From: Oceanobacillus zhaokaii
Lineage (GTDB): Bacteria; Bacillota; Bacilli; Bacillales; Amphibacillaceae
Reading direction: 5' to 3'
NCBI RefSeq assembly: GCF_003352005.1
Contig: NZ_CP024848.1
Span: 2,055,001 to 2,119,000, forward strand
Length of the DNA: 64,000 nt
Part shown: piece by piece, positions 15,573 to 24,905 of the stretch
Position numbering within the stretch: position 1 is the stretch's first letter
Layout of the letters: every line of letters starts with the position of its first letter
Position numbers and translations under genes: made by a program
Notes under the pieces: generated by a model
Told to the model about the DNA's origin: nothing
Seen by the model: only the letters and a program-made list of their open reading frames with translations
Databases searched by the model: none

Positions 15573-18374
15573 CTAGAACCATTCCTCTGCCTTACTCATT
15601 AGAGTTTGGGTTGAGTCGTAGGTAATTGGGACGTCTGGTATGGAATTCAAGAAGTTTTTTCCGTAGCGTGCTTTCTTAATCCTAGCATCACAGACAAATA
15701 CAATGCCTCGATCACTTGTTGAACGAATTAATCTGCCAAATCCTTGCTTGAATCGAATAACTGCATTTGGTAAGGATAGCTCCATAAAGGCATTCTTGCC
15801 CTGTTCTTTTAAATAATTTGATTTCGCTTCGTAAACTGGATGTGCTGGTGGTTGAAACGGCAATCGAACAATCATGAGACAAGATAGATCATCTCCTGGA
15901 ATATCAACACCTTCCCAGAATGAGCTCGTTCCTAATAGAATTGCTTGATCAAAGGTTTGGAAGTTTTTCTTCAACCTCGCACGGCTGCCACTGGAAATAC
16001 CCTGTCCAATTAAAACATACTTATCTGTATCAATGATTTCTTTTAATAAGTAATAAGACTTCCTAAGCATGTCATAGGAGGTGAATAATACGAGCATTCT
16101 TCCATCTGTTATCTCCGCTAGGGATAAAATTGCTTCACAGGTCGCATAAATAAAATCGTCGGTATTTCCATATTTAATATCGGGGAAGTCGTTTGGTATC
16201 AACAATTGAACTTGATCGCGATATGTAAATGGAGAGCTGAATTTCTTTGTCACTAAACGATCATCCGCTAAACCTAAACGGTTCTGAATAAAAGTAAATG
16301 AATCATTCATCGTTAATGTTGCACTTGTTAAAATTACACTGTCCTTTTTTTCAAAGAAATCTGCTGCTAATAATTGAGATACGTCGGTTGGTTCACAATA
16401 CAAATAAACGGCGTTTTTTGTGCTCTTTGTGTCAATTTCAATCCATTTTACTTGTGGAACACTATCTTCAAGTAAAAATAGTTGCTCTAAATGATCAATA
16501 AATGTTTGAAGTAATTTTATAATGCCATGTAAATCATCTTTATCATGTTTATCTAACGGTGTATTTTGATCAAAATGCTGTTCGACAATAGCGAGTATAT
16601 GAATTAAGTCTCGAATAAAAAATGTAAGTCGAGTTACCATTTCTTTAATTACATTCCATTTTTTTGATTCTTCTTTTTTGGAATCAAACCGATACTGGAT
16701 CCTGCCTATATCACTTAAAGACTTATCATTTTTTTGTTTTGAAATGACATATTGATACAACGATTGAAATAATACGTCAATTTCATATTTAGTATCATTG
16801 AGAATGGAGTCCCATCTCTCTAATGGAACTTCTTTTTTATCGAAGGAATATTTGGCTAAAAATTTACCAAATAGCTTCGCTTCTTCACTAATCCCAATGT
16901 GATTTAATGCATATTGCATGTTAATATTATCCAGCTTTAATCCATAGTGGTGTGAAGCTGTATCTTCAATGTGATGTGCTTCATCAATCACTACACGATT
17001 ATAGCTAGGTAAAAACTGATAATCATTAAACATATCTGTACAAAGTAATGCATGATTCGTAATGATAATATCTGCTTGCTGTGCCTTTTTCTTTGCCTTC
17101 TGATAATAGGATTTTGCAAACCACGGAGAATAAGCATCAATCATTCCTTCTGCATCAGTTGATATTCGCTTATAAAATAAGTAGCCGCTTGACGTTAGAT
17201 GTAGCTCATCTATATCGCCCGTTTCAGTTTCTGTTAGCCAAATAAGAATCATTGCTTTTGTCAACGTGATATCATAGTTCTCATGTTGATTCGTATTTAA
17301 TTCATGTGCAAATTTCTCTAGACTTATATAATGATTTTTCCCTTTTAACAAGGCAGCTTTAAAAGGAAAACCAATTAATTTCTGAATTAATGGTATTTCC
17401 TCGTCTAATAATTGGGTTTGAAGTTGGGTAGTATAAGTACTAATAACGATTCGTTTACCTGTTTTCACTGCCTCATATATTGTCGGAACTAAATATGCGA
17501 GTGACTTCCCTGTACCCGTCTCTGCCTCTATTAGTGCATGACTCCTCGTTTGAAAGGAGTCAAAAATTGTTTCTGACATTTGCCGCTGACCAGGACGAGG
17601 TTCATAATTTTTCATATATCGCTTAATTGAACCTGCTTCCTCATATATATCATCTAAATAGTCACCAAACGAAGGTAAATTCCCATCTACAGCTGCGTTA
17701 GTATCCTCAACTTCCTTAAATGCAATCCCGTTAAAGGACACAATCTGTTCATTTTTAAAAGTTGAAAATGCTAACTGTTGCTGTCTAGTGGTTAATAGCT
17801 CATATAAATCCGATTTCAACATTTTCTCTAATGTCAATAAATGGCTAACGGTCTCATATGGCAATGTATTGATTTTCTCTTCCAGTTTTAGAAATAGCTT
17901 TGCTGTAACATAAGCATCCGACAATGCCCGGTGTGGATCATCATGTTCTATCTTGAGATACTCAGCTAATTGGCCTAATTTATATCCAGGTGCTTTTGGA
18001 AATAATATCCGGGATAGTTCAACTGTATCGATTACAGGGTTACGTAAAATTTGTTTGTTATGATTTATTAGTTCCGCATTTAAAAAACCTAAATCGAAAG
18101 GTACGTTATGAGCGATTAAATAGCTACCCTGAAAAATAGAAATAATATCATCTGCTTTTTCATGAAAGAATGGGGCATCTTTAACATCCTCATCAGCTAT
18201 CCCGGTCAGATTTGTAATAAATGGTGGAATCGGTTGGTTTGGGTTAAATAGAGTTGTTTTCGTTTCCGTTATTTGACTATTTTCGATAACGACAATTCCC
18301 ACATCAATGATCTTATCATCCTTTGCAGGAGAATGACCTGTCGTTTCTAAATCAATCACTACATATCTTTGCAC
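15573..18374 (-). CDS. dinG: DinG-family protein with N-terminal 3'-5' exonuclease domain
   Basis: Two fused modules in about 933 residues. Residues 1-170 form a DnaQ-like DEDDh exonuclease: DLETTG, HNVPFDLGF and HRALSDAY. From about 245 on comes an XPD/DinG superfamily 2 helicase core with Walker A ETGTGKS, DEAH in VVIDEAHHIED and the SSFWEGVDIPG and QGFGRLIR motifs. The four cysteines of the iron-sulfur cluster found in E. coli DinG are absent, as is typical of Gram-positive forms; the S. aureus homologue is reported to act mainly as an exonuclease. I take the GTG at 18374, six bases after AAGGTG; an ATG at 18380 is in frame but too close to it. panBCD, which in B. subtilis separates dinG from birA, is missing. 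Confidence 0.93.
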   Translation of the reverse strand: MQRYVVIDLETTGHSPAKDDKIIDVGIVVIENSQITETKTTLFNPNQPIPPFITNLTGIADEDVKDAPFFHEKADDIISIFQGSYLIAHNVPFDLGFLNAELINHNKQILRNPVIDTVELSRILFPKAPGYKLGQLAEYLKIEHDDPHRALSDAYVTAKLFLKLEEKINTLPYETVSHLLTLEKMLKSDLYELLTTRQQQLAFSTFKNEQIVSFNGIAFKEVEDTNAAVDGNLPSFGDYLDDIYEEAGSIKRYMKNYEPRPGQRQMSETIFDSFQTRSHALIEAETGTGKSLAYLVPTIYEAVKTGKRIVISTYTTQLQTQLLDEEIPLIQKLIGFPFKAALLKGKNHYISLEKFAHELNTNQHENYDITLTKAMILIWLTETETGDIDELHLTSSGYLFYKRISTDAEGMIDAYSPWFAKSYYQKAKKKAQQADIIITNHALLCTDMFNDYQFLPSYNRVVIDEAHHIEDTASHHYGLKLDNINMQYALNHIGISEEAKLFGKFLAKYSFDKKEVPLERWDSILNDTKYEIDVLFQSLYQYVISKQKNDKSLSDIGRIQYRFDSKKEESKKWNVIKEMVTRLTFFIRDLIHILAIVEQHFDQNTPLDKHDKDDLHGIIKLLQTFIDHLEQLFLLEDSVPQVKWIEIDTKSTKNAVYLYCEPTDVSQLLAADFFEKKDSVILTSATLTMNDSFTFIQNRLGLADDRLVTKKFSSPFTYRDQVQLLIPNDFPDIKYGNTDDFIYATCEAILSLAEITDGRMLVLFTSYDMLRKSYYLLKEIIDTDKYVLIGQGISSGSRARLKKNFQTFDQAILLGTSSFWEGVDIPGDDLSCLMIVRLPFQPPAHPVYEAKSNYLKEQGKNAFMELSLPNAVIRFKQGFGRLIRSTSDRGIVFVCDARIKKARYGKNFLNSIPDVPITYDSTQTLMSKAEEWF

Positions 18375-18472
18375 AAGCATCACCTTGCTTTCTTACACAT
18401 TTCTTAGTAACTTAATCATCAATCCATAATAGCATCATTTTTTTCATCGTCAAATTAACACTAATGATAGGC

Positions 18473-19456
18473 CTACTTATCAAACCAATCTATTTCAGCC
18501 GAATACAATCTTTGGATTGATCCATCAGTTCGCTTGATACGTAATGCCCCATCTTCTTCGATTCCTAAAAATGTTGCATGAAAGTGATCCTTTATTGTCT
18601 TTATTGTTATTTCTTCTCCAATTTTAAATCCATAGCTTTCCCATTTCTGTTTAATATCGGGAAAGCCATTCTTGATATATTGATCATAGGACTTCTCAAA
18701 TGTCATTAATATTTCTTGAATCAATGCATTAATTGAATTTTCCTTTTCTGTTTCAATGTATAATGAAGTAGCCTTATGTCGTATTTCTTCTGAAAGTTCT
18801 AATGTTGATTGATTAACATTAAGTCCTATTCCAATAACAATATAATTAATAATATCTTGTTCTGCTTGCATCTCTGTTAAAATCCCAGCTGTTTTCTTAT
18901 TATTAAGTAAAATGTCATTTGGCCATTTAATTAATGGTTTTACATTACAATAAGATTGTAAAACATCAGCTAGTACCGTAGCTGTTAATAAGGTCAACTG
19001 TGGGGCTTGTTGTGGAGCGATTTCTGGTCTTAGAATGATACTAAGCCACATTCCCTTTCCCTTTGTTGAAAACCAAGAACGATTCATTCTTCCCTTTCCT
19101 TTTGTTTGCTCATCAGCTATGATGATTGTTCCATGCGCTGCGCCATTACGAGCTTCATCATGTGCAATATGCTGGGTTGAAGTTGTCGATTCTTTATGAA
19201 TAATGTTCTTGCCAATCCAGTCGGTTTCCAGACCCCAGCGTACGGTGTTTTCACTTAGTTTATCTGGATAGCTAATAATTCGATAGCCTTTGTTTGATTT
19301 CCCTTCAATTTGGTAACCATCCTTCTCAAGCTCCTTCATATGTTTCCATATAGCGCTCCTAGAAATTTTCAATTGATCCGATAATAATTGACCAGAAATA
19401 TATTGTTCCGAGTTAGCTGCAAGTAGCTGGATTAATTTATTTCGGGTGGATTCCAT
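18473..19456 (-). CDS. birA: Biotin--protein ligase / biotin operon repressor
   Basis: Activates biotin to biotinyl-AMP and attaches it to carboxylase carrier domains; with its N-terminal winged helix it also represses biotin genes. Of 327 residues, about 1-65 are the DNA-binding helix-turn-helix (SGQLLSDQLKISRSAIWKHM), and the catalytic domain has GKGRMNRSW (GRGRxxR motif with Lys for the first Arg) and IKWPNDIL. The C-terminal SH3-like domain is present. The start is the ATG eight bases after GGAG; the gene overlaps the end of cca by 25 bases, so they are cotranscribed. Confidence 0.95.
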   Translation of the reverse strand: MESTRNKLIQLLAANSEQYISGQLLSDQLKISRSAIWKHMKELEKDGYQIEGKSNKGYRIISYPDKLSENTVRWGLETDWIGKNIIHKESTTSTQHIAHDEARNGAAHGTIIIADEQTKGKGRMNRSWFSTKGKGMWLSIILRPEIAPQQAPQLTLLTATVLADVLQSYCNVKPLIKWPNDILLNNKKTAGILTEMQAEQDIINYIVIGIGLNVNQSTLELSEEIRHKATSLYIETEKENSINALIQEILMTFEKSYDQYIKNGFPDIKQKWESYGFKIGEEITIKTIKDHFHATFLGIEEDGALRIKRTDGSIQRLYSAEIDWFDK

Positions 19457-20658
19457 TTTATCCACTCCTTTATATCATGTTCTGTATTTTGTAATCGACC
19501 GAAGATAACTTCCTTTTCAATGGTTGTTAGCAACAGTTTTAACCATGGACCACCTTTTATATTTGGAAATAATGCTATTAAATCATTGCCATTAATACTT
19601 AAATCTCTGCTAGACCTAATGGGAAGCTGCTCTTCTAATCCGATTAATTCCTGCAATTGTATTGAATTTGGATGCAAGCTATTCATTAAACGAATAAATC
19701 CTTCATAGTATTCTTTTTTAAGACGATAAGCTAGTAAAGCGTCAATCCCTTGTTCTATATAATAAGAATAAGCTTCAACTAATTGGATTGCTTCCAGTTT
19801 TATTTTATTAGAGCATTTCCACGCACTTACCCATGTTAACACAGATACTTCACGTTTCAATATGTGTAGCAATGCAATTACTTCACCAAAGGATTTAGAT
19901 GGTTGGAGTGATTCAGGTAGATTGTACATAAGTTCTGGATGTTCATGAAATATAGGTAAATATTGATGGATTTCTAGCTTCTGTAGATAATGGATGCCAA
20001 GATCTACAAATGCACCAGAAAATAATTTCGTAAACTCATTGGTTATTCGTTCCATAGCAAGGCCTTCAATTTCTTGTTTTACATGCATCATCGCGTTAAA
20101 AGTTTCATCATCAATTGTAAAGCCCAATTGGCTAGCGAATCTCAATGCACGAATAATTCGCAATGAATCTTCCGAAAAACGCTCTACTCCATTTCCTACT
20201 GTACGAATAATTTTTGCTTTAAGATCGCTCTTCCCATCGAATAAATCAAGGATTTCTCCTTTAATATTCATTGCCAGCGCATTGATTGTAAAATCACGAC
20301 GTTCTAAATCCTTATCAATATTATCAATAAAGGTCACAGAATCGGGGTGCCGTTTATCGATATAATCGCCATCTACACGAAATGTCGTCACTTCATACGA
20401 TTGATGTTCATGCCTGACAACAACCGTACCATGCTCTATCCCAACTGGAATTACCTTAGGAAAAATCTCCTGAATTTGTTCGGGTGTTGCTGAAGTTGTA
20501 ATATCAATATCCCCAATTGGACGTTGTAATAAAAAATCACGAACACACCCACCAACAAAATATGCTTGATGATGATGCTTTTCAATATGTTCGAGAATTG
20601 GTTTTGCAGCTAAAAAAGGTTGTGTAAACATAGAATCACCAATCATTCTGTTATTCAT
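19432..20658 (-). CDS. cca: CCA-adding tRNA nucleotidyltransferase
   Basis: Builds and repairs the CCA end of tRNAs without a template. A class II enzyme of 408 residues: the head has GGCVRD and the metal-binding Asp-Ile-Asp in IGDIDI, then RRDFTINA and the RFSEDSLRIIRALRFA neck motif; the rest is helical. The ATG overlaps the bshA stop as ATGA, eight bases after AAGGTG. Part of the bshA-cca-birA operon. Confidence 0.96.
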   Translation of the reverse strand: MNNRMIGDSMFTQPFLAAKPILEHIEKHHHQAYFVGGCVRDFLLQRPIGDIDITTSATPEQIQEIFPKVIPVGIEHGTVVVRHEHQSYEVTTFRVDGDYIDKRHPDSVTFIDNIDKDLERRDFTINALAMNIKGEILDLFDGKSDLKAKIIRTVGNGVERFSEDSLRIIRALRFASQLGFTIDDETFNAMMHVKQEIEGLAMERITNEFTKLFSGAFVDLGIHYLQKLEIHQYLPIFHEHPELMYNLPESLQPSKSFGEVIALLHILKREVSVLTWVSAWKCSNKIKLEAIQLVEAYSYYIEQGIDALLAYRLKKEYYEGFIRLMNSLHPNSIQLQELIGLEEQLPIRSSRDLSINGNDLIALFPNIKGGPWLKLLLTTIEKEVIFGRLQNTEHDIKEWIKWNPPEIN

Positions 20659-21776
20659 TGACTTAACACCTTATCATAGACACTTAAATATTGTTTTACT
20701 ATTGAAGCAGAATGAAAGGTATTTCTAGCATGCAAGTACGCATTTTCAGAAATACGGGTTAGTTTTGCTTCATCAGTTAATAAATCGATACAATATGCAG
20801 CGGATTGTTCAATATCTCCTAAATCTACAAGATACCCAGTTTCTTCGTGTTTTATAACTTCGGGAATTCCACCAACATTTGTTGCGATACACGGGACTTC
20901 ACAAGAATTCGCCTCTAGTAAGACAAGTCCGAAGCTTTCTTTTTCCGATAATAATAGCAGGATATCTGAAACTGATAATAATTTGCTAATATTATTCTGC
21001 TTCCCTAAAAATAGGACATCATCAACTAATTGCAATTCTTCCACCAATTTCACCATGCTTGAATATTCCGGACCATCGCCAACTAAAAGCAGCTTACTCT
21101 TAACCTTGTCTCGAACAAGGTTAAACGTATAAATAACGTCCTGTACCCGCTTCACTTTCCGGAAATTTGAAATGTGGATCAAAACCTTTTCATCTTGTTT
21201 GATTCCATATTGTTGTTTCAGTGCTAGCTGTTCCTCTTTCACATATTCGCTTTCATTTACAAAGTTATAGATAACCTCGATTTCTTTATTCACTTGCAGC
21301 ATTTCCATAGTTTGGTCAACTAAACTTCTGGAAACCGCTGTTACAGCATCGGATTGTTCGATGGCATACTTAATCGTTTTCCTAAATGTTGTATCAATAC
21401 CAAGCACCGTAATGTCAGTACCATGCAGTGTTGTTACGATTTTCACTTTATGGCTTGCGATATCCCTTGCAAGAATCGCGCAGATTGCATGTGGCATCGC
21501 ATAGTGAACATGGAGAATATCGAGTTTCTCTTGATCGATTATCTCTACCATTTTCGAGGTAAGTGCTAGATCATATGGCGGATATTGAAAAACAGGATAG
21601 TGATTGATTTCTACTTCATGATAAAAGATTCTCGGATGGAAATTATCCAAACGAAATGGAATACTTGAAGATATAAAATGTATTTCATGGCCTGCTTCAG
21701 CCAATAGCTTTCCAAGTTCTGTAGCGATGACACCTGAGCCACCAACAGTTGGATAACAGGTAATGCCTATTTTCAA
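20655..21776 (-). CDS. bshA: N-acetyl-glucosaminyl-L-malate synthase (bacillithiol step 1)
   Basis: GT4 glycosyltransferase that joins UDP-GlcNAc and L-malate in the first step of bacillithiol synthesis. The 373 residues form two Rossmann domains: GSGVIATELGKLL for the acceptor side, HVHYAMPH, and the donor-side KESFGLVLLEAN with the EX7E glutamates. It starts with TTG; the ribosome site is weak. The deacetylase gene bshB1 and mgsA, which lie between dapB and bshA in B. subtilis, are absent, so the deacetylase must be encoded elsewhere. Confidence 0.94.
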   Translation of the reverse strand: MKIGITCYPTVGGSGVIATELGKLLAEAGHEIHFISSSIPFRLDNFHPRIFYHEVEINHYPVFQYPPYDLALTSKMVEIIDQEKLDILHVHYAMPHAICAILARDIASHKVKIVTTLHGTDITVLGIDTTFRKTIKYAIEQSDAVTAVSRSLVDQTMEMLQVNKEIEVIYNFVNESEYVKEEQLALKQQYGIKQDEKVLIHISNFRKVKRVQDVIYTFNLVRDKVKSKLLLVGDGPEYSSMVKLVEELQLVDDVLFLGKQNNISKLLSVSDILLLLSEKESFGLVLLEANSCEVPCIATNVGGIPEVIKHEETGYLVDLGDIEQSAAYCIDLLTDEAKLTRISENAYLHARNTFHSASIVKQYLSVYDKVLSQ

Positions 21777-21793
21777 TATGTGTCATCTCGATT

Positions 21794-22588
21794 CTATAAA
21801 ATATTTTCTAATCCATATACTAATTTATCTAGCTCCATCACCTTTTCAACGGAAAATTTGATCCCTTCCATAAAGGAACCACGGTTAAATGAATCATGTT
21901 TGATTGTTAAGAGTTGACCGTCACTACCAAAGATAACCTCTTGATGGGCTACAAGTCCTGGAAGACGAACACTATGGATTCTCATTCCGTCGAATTCTGC
22001 CCCTCTTGCTCCATTAATTGTTTCTTTTTCGTCAGGATGTCCTTGCTGTTTTCTATTTCTAGATTCTCTTATAAGTTCTGCTGTTTTTATTGCCGTCCCT
22101 GATGGTGCATCTAATTTATTATCATGATGCTTTTCAATGATTTCAATGTCAGGGAAGTATTTTGCAGCCATTTGCGAAAATTTCATCATCAGAACAGCCC
22201 CAATCGCAAAATTTGGAGCAATAATCGCACCAAGCTTCTTCTCTTCAGCTAAAGCAGTTAACTCACTGATTTGCTCAGATGTAAAGCCGGAAGTGCCGAC
22301 TACAGGACGGATATTATGCTTAATAGCTGCTAATGTATGTACATATCCCACTTCTGGTACTGTTAAATCAATCAATATATCTGCTTCTATTTTCTCGAAA
22401 CAAGCTTCAACATCATCGAATATTGGAATATTTAATGCGGGCAGACTTTCAATATCCTGTAATGTTTTTCCACCATTTTTTCTATCAATACATGCAACTA
22501 ACCGAAATGCGTCTTCCTTTTCAATCATGTTAATTGCTTCTGAACCCATTTTACCACGAGGGCCAGCTACTATAATGTTTATTGTCAT
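21794..22588 (-). CDS. dapB: 4-hydroxy-tetrahydrodipicolinate reductase
   Basis: Reduces the DapA product with NAD(P)H on the way to diaminopimelate (cell wall), lysine and dipicolinate (spores). The 264 residues have the N-terminal nucleotide-binding VAGPRGKMG, the catalytic [15 protein letters not shown] motif and GTSGFT. The ATG follows GGAGGAAATTATC. It lies 29 bases after ypjD and 17 bases before bshA on the same strand. Confidence 0.97.
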   Translation of the reverse strand: MTINIIVAGPRGKMGSEAINMIEKEDAFRLVACIDRKNGGKTLQDIESLPALNIPIFDDVEACFEKIEADILIDLTVPEVGYVHTLAAIKHNIRPVVGTSGFTSEQISELTALAEEKKLGAIIAPNFAIGAVLMMKFSQMAAKYFPDIEIIEKHHDNKLDAPSGTAIKTAELIRESRNRKQQGHPDEKETINGARGAEFDGMRIHSVRLPGLVAHQEVIFGSDGQLLTIKHDSFNRGSFMEGIKFSVEKVMELDKLVYGLENIL

Positions 22589-22617
22589 GATAATTTCCTC
22601 CCAAACTAACTTATCTC

Positions 22618-22962
22618 TTAAGAATCTTCTTTACGTGTCCAACGATCCTTATCTCTCGTTTCAAACTTTGTCATTGCTAGGTTAAATGCCTGTGAAAGAT
22701 CAATATCCAGTGAGTTTGCAAAGCATGTAAGGACAAAAATAATATCCCCAAGCTCCTCCTCCACCGTTTTCTCAACTTCGGTTGATTTCTTTGGTTTCTC
22801 GCCATAATAGTGATTTACTTCTCGAGCAAGCTCGCCAATTTCCTCCGTCATTCTAGCCATTAAGCTTAATGGCGAGAAATAACCTTCTTTAAATTGCGAA
22901 ATATAATCATCAACCCGTTTTTGAATATCTACAGTATTATATAATGGTTTATCGATGATAAT
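22618..22962 (-). CDS. ypjD: MazG-like nucleotide pyrophosphohydrolase with a non-AUG start
   Basis: A small all-alpha MazG-type NTP pyrophosphohydrolase, probably for house-cleaning of nucleotides. The metal-binding motif is [10 protein letters not shown] ... [11 protein letters not shown], and the end ([10 protein letters not shown]) matches B. subtilis YpjD. The conserved N-terminus ([25 protein letters not shown]) is encoded upstream of the first ATG (22860). That stretch has no ATG, GTG or TTG in frame, yet GGAGGAG stands just before ATT-ATC-ATC (22962-22954). I therefore place the start at ATT or the first ATC, giving about 114 residues against 111 in B. subtilis. An alternative is internal initiation at 22860 without a ribosome site. 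Confidence 0.85.
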   Translation of the reverse strand: MIIDKPLYNTVDIQKRVDDYISQFKEGYFSPLSLMARMTEEIGELAREVNHYYGEKPKKSTEVEKTVEEELGDIIFVLTCFANSLDIDLSQAFNLAMTKFETRDKDRWTRKEDS

Positions 22963-22991
22963 TACTCCTCCATGAATTAGATTCTATCTTC

Positions 22992-23020
22992 ATGTTAGCG
23001 AATGTATTGTATTTTGACAA
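22992..23020 (-). promoter_or_regulatory. Promoter of the ypjD-dapB-bshA-cca-birA operon
   Basis: On the minus strand TTGTCA (23020-23015), 17-base spacer, TAACAT (22997-22992). Transcription would start near 22985, just before the ypjD ribosome site. This fits an operon running through birA because no terminator is seen between the genes. Confidence 0.65.
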
Positions 23021-23079
23021 ATTTTTTCTTCTGCATTTTGTTATATATACGAACCATTTCCAGTTAATAATGGAATGAA

Positions 23080-23108
23080 TTGTTATTATTATCCAAAGCG
23101 ATTATAAT
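23080..23108 (+). promoter_or_regulatory. Promoter of ypjC
   Basis: TTGTTA (23080-23085), 17-base spacer, TATAAT (23103-23108), divergent from the ypjD promoter and about 50 bases before the start codon. Confidence 0.7.
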
Positions 23109-23157
23109 AAGAAAGGACTTTGTATAAATTTTTGTCGATTAATAGGGAGGTTCCCAA

Positions 23158-24030
23158 ATGCTTTTTGGATTAAAACTTAAAAATATTTTATTTATTCTCT
23201 TAGGTTCGGCTATCTTTTCCTTTGGTATTGTTCACTTTAATATGCAGCACAACTTAAGTGAAGGAGGATTTACTGGGATAACATTATTATTTTATTTCTT
23301 ATGGGGCTGGGATCCAGCAGTCATGAATATTGTATTGAATATCCCTGTATTTTTCATTGGCTGGAAATTTCTTGGAAGGTCTACATTTCTATACACAATA
23401 ATTGGAACTGTCGCCGTATCAGTTTTCTTGAGTATATTTCAAAAATATCAATTTCCGATTAACTTGCAAAATGATATGACACTTGTAGCTCTTTTTGCCG
23501 GTGTATTTATCGGAGTTGGTCTAGGAATTATCTTCAGATTTGGCGGAACAACTGGTGGAGTAGATATCATAGCAAGAATCGTTAATAAATATGCTGGCTG
23601 GAGTATGGGAAGAACAATGTTCCTCTTTGACCTTATTGTTATTACTACTTCCATCTTCGTTATTTTGGAGTTAAATCAAGGGATGTATACGCTAGTCGCA
23701 GTATACATAGGAGCTAGAGTCATTGATTTTCTTCAAGAAGGGGCCTATTCAGCAAAGGGTACGATGATTATATCCAATCGAAGTGATGAATTGGCTAAAA
23801 CAATTCTAACTAAAATGGATAGAGGTGTTACGGTTTTAGATGGACGTGGGAGCTATTCTGGAGAAAAACGAGAGGTACTTTATTGTATTGTTGCTCGAAA
23901 TGAAATTGTCCATCTGAAAAGTATCATTAATCAAATTGACCCACATGCATTTGTTGCTGTTACAACTGTACATGATGTACTTGGGGAAGGATTTACATTG
24001 GATGAGAATAAAAAGCCGATAAGAGAATAA
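23158..24030 (+). CDS. ypjC: YitT-family membrane protein (YpjC)
   Basis: A 290-residue integral membrane protein: five or six transmembrane helices up to about residue 185, then a cytoplasmic C-terminal DUF2179 domain (about 200-280). The glycine-rich GGFTGITLL, GVGLGIIFRFGGTTGGVDII and GARVIDF segments are typical of the YitT family, whose transport substrate is not established. The ATG follows AGGGAGG by seven bases. The position next to ypjD and dapB matches B. subtilis ypjC. A perfect palindromic terminator starts at the stop codon. Confidence 0.87.
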   Translation: MLFGLKLKNILFILLGSAIFSFGIVHFNMQHNLSEGGFTGITLLFYFLWGWDPAVMNIVLNIPVFFIGWKFLGRSTFLYTIIGTVAVSVFLSIFQKYQFPINLQNDMTLVALFAGVFIGVGLGIIFRFGGTTGGVDIIARIVNKYAGWSMGRTMFLFDLIVITTSIFVILELNQGMYTLVAVYIGARVIDFLQEGAYSAKGTMIISNRSDELAKTILTKMDRGVTVLDGRGSYSGEKREVLYCIVARNEIVHLKSIINQIDPHAFVAVTTVHDVLGEGFTLDENKKPIRE

Positions 24031-24062
24031 TAAAAAGGGATGACAGCTGTCATCCCTTTTTA
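24031..24062. terminator. Perfectly palindromic terminator after ypjC
   Basis: A 32-base perfect palindrome: TAAAAAGGGATGACAG followed by its exact complement, directly after the stop. A-run before and T-run after make it an efficient terminator for ypjC; by symmetry it works equally from the other side. Confidence 0.88.
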
Positions 24063-24064
24063 TC

Positions 24065-24150
24065 TCCTGCGCAGGAATGTTCGACACGTCGAACCACCCC
24101 AACCTACGGGGCGCCGTGTAAGTCGCTAAACTAGCTTTAAGCTTTTGTTC
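24065..24150. repeat. Degenerate copy of a dispersed intergenic repeat
   Basis: A string of short inverted repeats: TCCTGCGCAGGA (24065-24076), TTCGAC-AC-GTCGAA (24080-24093) and CCCC...GGGG. It then has GTCGCTAAAC (24122) followed by GCTTTTGTTC, nearly the same as the right end of the element at 55105-55243. Both copies lie directly downstream of a minus-strand gene stop. I read it as a partial member of one family. Confidence 0.6.
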
Positions 24151-24152
24151 AT

Positions 24153-24842
24153 TTAATCATCATTTGATGCAACAAACATTAAGATAAAACGAACAAGTTC
24201 TGCTAAAGCTGTTAATGCAGCTGCTACATATGTCATTGCTGCAGCATTCAGTACCTTTTTTGTTTCGCGTTCTTCGTTATTTCGAATAACCCCAGAAGAA
24301 ACCAATTGCCCCATCGCTCTATTAGAGGCATCAAACTCAACTGGCAGTGTTACTAGCTGGAATAATACTGCAGCAGCCATAAAGATGATTCCTAATAGAA
24401 ACATTTCTGTCATTCCGAAAAAGAGACCGGCTAAGATAAAGACAAATGAAAGGTTTGAACCAATATTTGCAACTGGTACTAATGCAGTCCGAAATCGTAA
24501 GAAAGCATAACCTTGTTCATCTTGGATTGCATGCCCTACTTCGTGCGCAGCAACTGCTGAGGAAGCCATTGAACGACCATGGTATATGTCACTCGAGAGT
24601 CGAACAACTTTCTTTCTTGGATCATAATGGTCTGATAACAACCCTCTTGTTTCTTCAATATATACATCATATAAGCCATTATCATCAAGAATCTTTCGTG
24701 CTACTTCAGCACCATTCATTTGTGATGAGGTTGCTTTTTTAGAGTACTTTTTATATGTGCTTTTTACTCTTGATTGCGCCCAAATTGGAATGATCATTAA
24801 AATCGCAATATAAATCAAATAGCCGCCTAAACTACCAAACAT
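24153..24842 (-). CDS. Membrane zinc metallopeptidase (YugP family)
   Basis: A 229-residue membrane protein with HEXXH in HEVGH (His100-Glu101-His104), preceded by an N-terminal helix (about 5-22) and followed by three hydrophobic helices, with a conserved LPVEFDASNRA segment that provides another metal ligand. This is the neutral zinc metallopeptidase family of YugP; substrates are unknown. I start at the ATG at 24842 because GGAGG lies seven bases before it; an ATG two codons earlier is too close. In B. subtilis yugP lies elsewhere, so the gene has moved next to the ypjABC region. Confidence 0.86.
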   Translation of the reverse strand: MFGSLGGYLIYIAILMIIPIWAQSRVKSTYKKYSKKATSSQMNGAEVARKILDDNGLYDVYIEETRGLLSDHYDPRKKVVRLSSDIYHGRSMASSAVAAHEVGHAIQDEQGYAFLRFRTALVPVANIGSNLSFVFILAGLFFGMTEMFLLGIIFMAAAVLFQLVTLPVEFDASNRAMGQLVSSGVIRNNEERETKKVLNAAAMTYVAAALTALAELVRFILMFVASNDD

Positions 24843-24905
24843 GTACATTCCTCCATATAATTTCGAAAAGATTTATTAAGGTCAATTTTAGTCAAATTTG
24901 CGCTA

